Shown: piece after piece, positions 63,984-64,000 of the stretch
Layout of the letters: each line of letters begins with the position of its first letter
How positions within the stretch are numbered: position 1 is the stretch's first letter
Source of the DNA: Ignavibacteriales bacterium
Lineage (GTDB): Bacteria; Bacteroidota; Ignavibacteria; Ignavibacteriales; Melioribacteraceae
DNA length: 64,000 bases
Direction of reading: 5' to 3'
Assembly (NCBI GenBank): GCA_020061355.1
Contig: JAGUYK010000015.1
Span: 185,711 to 249,710, forward strand
The notes under the pieces: generated by a model
What the model was told of the DNA's origin: nothing
What the model saw: the letters and a program-made list of their open reading frames with translations, nothing else
Databases searched by the model: none
Position numbers and translations under genes: made by a program

Positions 63984-64000
63984 CATGAAAACCTTGATTA

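Overview
The window looks like a chromosomal segment from an AT-rich member of the Bacteroidota/Chlorobi group, most likely class Ignavibacteria. Four things point there. A secreted protein carries a C-terminal type IX secretion (T9SS) sorting domain with an NYPNPFNP motif. PorV/PorQ-like and PorD-like genes are present, as are TonB receptors with carboxypeptidase-regulatory N-domains and a DUF4249 partner. Several genes have the Bacteroidota promoter pattern TTG-N19-21-TAnnTTTG. Many starts lack a Shine-Dalgarno sequence (SD), while others have a clear GGAGG. I saw no phage and no large mobile island. This assignment is inferred; no search was run.

Layout. 1-10.4 kb: an alkaline phosphatase cut by the window edge, metG, an orphan DNA methyltransferase, a three-gene periplasmic chaperone/isomerase (SurA/PpiC) operon, a MoxR ATPase and an M23 lipoprotein. 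10.4-14.0 kb: a fused 2-oxoglutarate decarboxylase/dehydrogenase of the Kgd/OdhA type. 14.2-20.1 kb: a compact LysW-carrier lysine operon (lysW, homocitrate synthase, lysX, lysY, an Ntn amidohydrolase, lysZ, lysJ) behind a good promoter. 20.2-24.8 kb: nuoABCDEF only. 24.9-27.2 kb: a T9SS cargo protein, a gene-free stretch, and a GIY-YIG element beside tRNA-Ser. 27.3-34.9 kb: a ZnuD-like TonB receptor with a small partner, then a second TonB receptor with DUF4249 and propeller lipoproteins. 35.0-41.4 kb: a TetR-controlled tripartite RND efflux operon ending in a hairpin. 41.7-54.1 kb: acs facing a minus-strand tricarboxylate operon (a homoisocitrate/isocitrate dehydrogenase-like enzyme, CstA, an HD-like protein, a broken four-helix-bundle gene, a fungal Lys4-like homoaconitase, PrpD, a CitD-CitE fusion, CitF). 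54.2-58.0 kb: outer-membrane and T9SS genes. 58.0-61.5 kb: a likely bacterial ceramide locus (GNAT acyltransferase, serine palmitoyltransferase, SDR reductase). 61.5-64 kb: a DUF123 protein, a cytochrome-like lipoprotein with a CX4CH motif, a PhoD-like phosphatase and tRNA-Ala.

The most interesting biology is lysine synthesis. The LysW operon has no LysK hydrolase. In its place, translationally coupled to lysZ, is a class II glutamine-amidotransferase-like enzyme related to EgtC/DUG3, a fold that cuts gamma-glutamyl amides. The LysW-lysine bond is a gamma-glutamyl amide, so this enzyme is a good candidate for the releasing hydrolase. The operon also lacks homoaconitase and homoisocitrate dehydrogenase; candidates for both lie about 30 kb away, and the first resembles the fused fungal Lys4. 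A PrpD dehydratase beside it could perform the homocitrate dehydration that Lys4 enzymes do poorly. The three-gene ceramide locus and the fused citrate-lyase ACP/beta protein are also notable.
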